This document shows, in pieces, positions 61,715 to 64,000 of a stretch of DNA of 64,000 nt (position 1 is its first letter; the number at the start of each line of letters is the position of its first letter). The notes below the pieces were generated by a model. It made no database searches and was not told where the DNA came from. It was given only the letters and a program-made list of their open reading frames with translations. This DNA comes from Rhodopseudomonas sp. (GTDB lineage Bacteria > Pseudomonadota > Alphaproteobacteria > Rhizobiales > Xanthobacteraceae), in contig WGNB01000015.1 of the NCBI GenBank assembly GCA_016124795.1, positions 32,298 to 96,297 of the forward strand. The letters are read 5' to 3'. Made by a program: the position numbers and the translations under genes.

Positions 61715-62419
61715 CTAGAATTTGTAGGTGATGCCGGTGCCGATCAGCCACGGGTCGAGATTGACCTTGCCGGTCAGGGCGCCGTTGTTGCCGTCCCAAT
61801 CCGGGCGCAGCCATAGTTTCTTGACGTCGACGTTGATGCCCCAATGCTGGTCGATCATGTAGTCGAAGCCGAACTGGGCGGCCGGCGCGAAGCTGTTGTG
61901 CAGATGGCTTTGCGTGATGGTGACGCCGCCGCTCGGCGTATTGCCGGCCGACTGGTTGAAGAACACCGTATAGTTCACGCCGGCGCCGACATAAGGCTTG
62001 AACGCGCCGAAGTCGGTAAAGTGATATTGCAGCGTGAGCGTCGGCGGCAGCAGCCACGCCTTGCCGACATTGAGGCCATTGATGGCGCCAGTGCCTGAAA
62101 TCGAATGCGGCGTGACGCCGAGGATCAATTCGGCGGCCCAGTTCTGGTTGAAGAAATAGCTGATGTCGAGTTCAGGCACGACCGTGTCCGTGGTCGTGAG
62201 TCCCGAGCCGGCGACCTGATCGACCGATCCGGAATTGCGCGTGACGACGCCCAGCGCACGCAGCCGGATCATCCACGGATTCCAGGCATCGACCGCCGGC
62301 GCGGCTTTATAATAGACCGGCTTCTGCTGCGGCAGATCGGCCGCCAGCGCGCCACTGGCGGCTCCGCCCAGAACCGCTGCGACGGCCAATGCCGACCACA
62401 TACATGCACGATATTTCAT
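61715..62419 (-). CDS. ompW: OmpW-family outer membrane protein
   Basis: A 234-residue outer-membrane beta-barrel of eight strands with a signal peptide ending GALAA. OmpW blocks: WNPWMIRLRALGVV, VPELDISYFFNQNWAAELI, LLPPTLTLQYHF, FKPYVGAGVNYTVFF and the terminal GTGITYKF with a C-terminal Phe for Bam recognition. OmpW forms a narrow hydrophobic channel. A perfect FixK box lies 81 bases before the ATG, in line with anaerobic control of OmpW in other proteobacteria. Confidence 0.93.
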   Translation of the reverse strand: MKYRACMWSALAVAAVLGGAASGALAADLPQQKPVYYKAAPAVDAWNPWMIRLRALGVVTRNSGSVDQVAGSGLTTTDTVVPELDISYFFNQNWAAELILGVTPHSISGTGAINGLNVGKAWLLPPTLTLQYHFTDFGAFKPYVGAGVNYTVFFNQSAGNTPSGGVTITQSHLHNSFAPAAQFGFDYMIDQHWGINVDVKKLWLRPDWDGNNGALTGKVNLDPWLIGTGITYKF

Positions 62420-62499
62420 AGCTGTCCCCTAGCCCTTTACGGCGGGCGCGCGACTGCGCCCCGACGCCGATTATCAAGATCGCGCGCCCGCGGGAGAAT

Positions 62500-62513
62500 T
62501 TGATCCAAATCAA
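62500..62513. promoter_or_regulatory. FixK/FNR box before ompW
   Basis: TTGATCCAAATCAA, perfect TTGAT-N4-ATCAA, 81 bases before the ompW ATG (minus strand) in the ompW-ccoN divergent region. Confidence 0.8.
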
Positions 62514-62609
62514 ATCGGTGGAACTTGCCGGTGCATGGCGAAGGCGCATTTGTGCATGAGGCTCGCCGGGCGAAAAGGTGGCGGGAATTTGGCGGCCGGC
62601 CACATTTGC

Positions 62610-62623
62610 TTGACTTGGATCAA
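62610..62623. promoter_or_regulatory. FixK/FNR box before ccoN
   Basis: TTGACTTGGATCAA, one mismatch to the consensus, 95 bases before the ccoN ATG. A class II activator position would place the start point near 62658. Confidence 0.8.
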
Positions 62624-62718
62624 AGAGGCCCTGGGCGCGATGCACAATATTGCCGGCTAGCTCTTCTTCTTGCGTCGCTTTCCGTCCTCCCGGCAAGCCA
62701 TCAAACGGAACCCACATC

Positions 62719-64000
62719 ATGGCGAATGCGCTCGCTCCCCAAAAAACCATGAGGCTCGGCGAAGGCGGCCTGGCGTTGACCTTCGTTGGGTTGGCGATCC
62801 TGTCGATCTTGATCGCCGCCAAGGCTTACACGCCGGAATATGCCTTCCACGCCTATCTGTTCACGGCGGCCAGCATTGCTTCGGTGTTCGCGATCATCAA
62901 TCGCTACTACGATCGGCCGGCCGAGCCGGCGCCGCTGACGACGCCCGACGGCAAGCCCAATTACAACATGGGCCCGGTCAAGTTCGCGGCGGTTGCCGGC
63001 GTGTTCTGGGGCATCGCGGCTTTCACCGTCGGTCTTTATATCGCCCTTGAACTGGCCTTCCCCGCGCTCAACCTGGCGCAGTGGGTGAATTTCGGTCGGT
63101 TGCGGCCTCTGCATACCTCCGCCGCGATCTTTGCTTTCGGCGGCAACGTGCTGCTGGCGACCTCGCTCTATGTCGTGCAGCGCACCAGCCGGGCGCGACT
63201 GGCGGGCGACCTGGCGCCGTGGTTCGTCGTGCTCGGGTATAACTTCTTCATCGTGATCGCGGGCACCGGCTATCTGCTCGGCATCACCCAGTCGAAGGAA
63301 TACGCCGAACCGGAATGGTATGCCGACCTGTTTCTGACGGTCGTGTGGGTCACGTATTTCCTGGTCTTCGTCGGCACGCTGTGGCGCCGCCGCGAGCCGC
63401 ATATCTATGTCGCCAACTGGTTCTACCTGGCGTTCATCCTCACCATCGCGGTGCTGCACCTCGTCAATAACGCCGCGGTTCCGGTGTCGATCTTCTCGTC
63501 GAAGTCCTACATCGTCTGGTCCGGCGTTCAGGATGCGATGGTGCAGTGGTGGTACGGCCATAACGCGGTCGGCTTCTTCCTGACCGCCGGCTTCCTCGCC
63601 ATCATGTACTACTTCATCCCGAAGCGGGCGAACCGGCCGGTCTATTCGTACCGGTTGTCGATCATCCACTTCTGGGCGCTGATCTTCCTCTACATCTGGG
63701 CGGGTCCGCATCATCTGCACTATACCGCTCTGCCGGACTGGGCGCAGACGCTCGGCATGACCTTCTCGATCATGCTGTGGATGCCCTCCTGGGGCGGCAT
63801 GATCAACGGCATCATGACGCTGTCGGGCGCCTGGGACAAACTACGCACCGATCCGGTACTGCGCATGATGGTCGTGTCGGTCGCCTTCTACGGCATGTCG
63901 ACCTTCGAAGGCCCGATGATGGCGGTCAAGGTCGTCAACTCGCTGTCGCACTACACGAACTGGACCATCGGTCACGTTCACTCCGGTGCGCTCGGCTGGG
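62719..64000 (+). CDS. ccoN: Cytochrome cbb3 oxidase catalytic subunit CcoN (3' partial)
   Basis: The first 427 codons of CcoN run off the window. It is the heme-copper subunit of the high-affinity oxidase used at low oxygen. The frame starts [17 protein letters not shown] and shows family motifs: [16 protein letters not shown] (low-spin heme ligand His), [40 protein letters not shown] (Cu-B His and cross-linked Tyr region), [15 protein letters not shown] (Cu-B His pair) and [13 protein letters not shown] near the edge. About nine helices are visible. The FixK box upstream places it under the FixLJ-K cascade; ccoO, Q and P should follow outside. Confidence 0.95.
   Translation, partial: MANALAPQKTMRLGEGGLALTFVGLAILSILIAAKAYTPEYAFHAYLFTAASIASVFAIINRYYDRPAEPAPLTTPDGKPNYNMGPVKFAAVAGVFWGIAAFTVGLYIALELAFPALNLAQWVNFGRLRPLHTSAAIFAFGGNVLLATSLYVVQRTSRARLAGDLAPWFVVLGYNFFIVIAGTGYLLGITQSKEYAEPEWYADLFLTVVWVTYFLVFVGTLWRRREPHIYVANWFYLAFILTIAVLHLVNNAAVPVSIFSSKSYIVWSGVQDAMVQWWYGHNAVGFFLTAGFLAIMYYFIPKRANRPVYSYRLSIIHFWALIFLYIWAGPHHLHYTALPDWAQTLGMTFSIMLWMPSWGGMINGIMTLSGAWDKLRTDPVLRMMVVSVAFYGMSTFEGPMMAVKVVNSLSHYTNWTIGHVHSGALGW

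Noticed and set aside
62701..63720. 339-codon minus frame opposite ccoN
   Set aside because: Shadow; the plus frame encodes CcoN motifs and runs past the window end.
1..64000. CRISPR arrays, transposases, prophage or integrase genes
   Set aside because: No regularly spaced direct repeats and no transposase or integrase motifs were seen in any frame.

Overview
The window reads as chromosomal DNA from a GC-rich alphaproteobacterium of the order Hyphomicrobiales, close to the Bradyrhizobium/Rhodopseudomonas/Pseudolabrys group. The reasons are a FixL-FixJ-FixK oxygen cascade, perfect or one-mismatch FixK/FNR boxes, a cbb3 oxidase, Rhizobiales-type formate dehydrogenase accessory genes and a REP-like palindrome of the type seen in these genomes. 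No insertion sequence, prophage, CRISPR array or rRNA was seen; there is one tRNA-Ser(GGA).

Layout. (1) 1-16.4 kb: a 5'-truncated MoeA-PBP fusion, a WD40-cytochrome c fusion, an epoxide-hydrolase-like enzyme, then a respiratory formate dehydrogenase (FDH) locus. This has an Fe-S protein divergent from a BPL/LplA-like ligase, DUF6505, DUF6352, a YdaS-type HTH fused to a TorD chaperone, two tiny Tat-target proteins, DUF3305, DUF3306 and fdhABC, closed by a strong terminator. (2) 16.5-19.6 kb: a pentaheme cytochrome, a NapC/NirT tetraheme quinol dehydrogenase behind a perfect FixK box, and a MenA-like prenyltransferase. (3) 19.7-30.9 kb: molybdenum and tungsten supply and cofactor finishing (mobB, moeA, mobA, fdhD, a FecCD-type ABC importer, a Mop protein, a leaderless ModA, tupABC). 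(4) 31-43 kb: tRNA-Ser, a secreted hydrolase, solitary allophanate hydrolase, a GntR/FCD regulator, a dipeptide/opine-type ABC importer and a split TPP-dependent decarboxylase. (5) 43-52.2 kb: a polytopic patatin-like protein, a diheme cytochrome c lipoprotein and a GMC oxidoreductase-TM-catalase-like fusion. (6) 52.2-64 kb: fixJ/fixL, fixK, an amidohydrolase, a CBS-BON protein, a PAS chemoreceptor with a stand-alone globin sensor, a Crp/Fnr regulator, OmpW and the start of ccoN.

How it fits together. Mo/W uptake feeds Mo-bisPGD synthesis and sulfuration (MoeA, MobA/B, FdhD) for the periplasmic FDH, whose electrons go to quinone. The NapC and pentaheme cytochromes form a possible outlet from quinol, and cbb3 oxidase is a microoxic outlet. 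FixK boxes precede the NapC unit, the CBS-BON gene, ompW and ccoN, so much of the right half looks like an oxygen-responsive regulon.

Most interesting points: the TorD chaperone fused to a DNA-binding domain, together with an array of TGYTGC/GCARCA inverted sites before its own gene and a near-perfect 19-bp copy before the structural fdh genes, suggests a chaperone that senses FDH maturation and controls transcription. Second is the patatin / diheme lipoprotein / GMC-catalase-like group, an unfamiliar envelope redox-lipid set.
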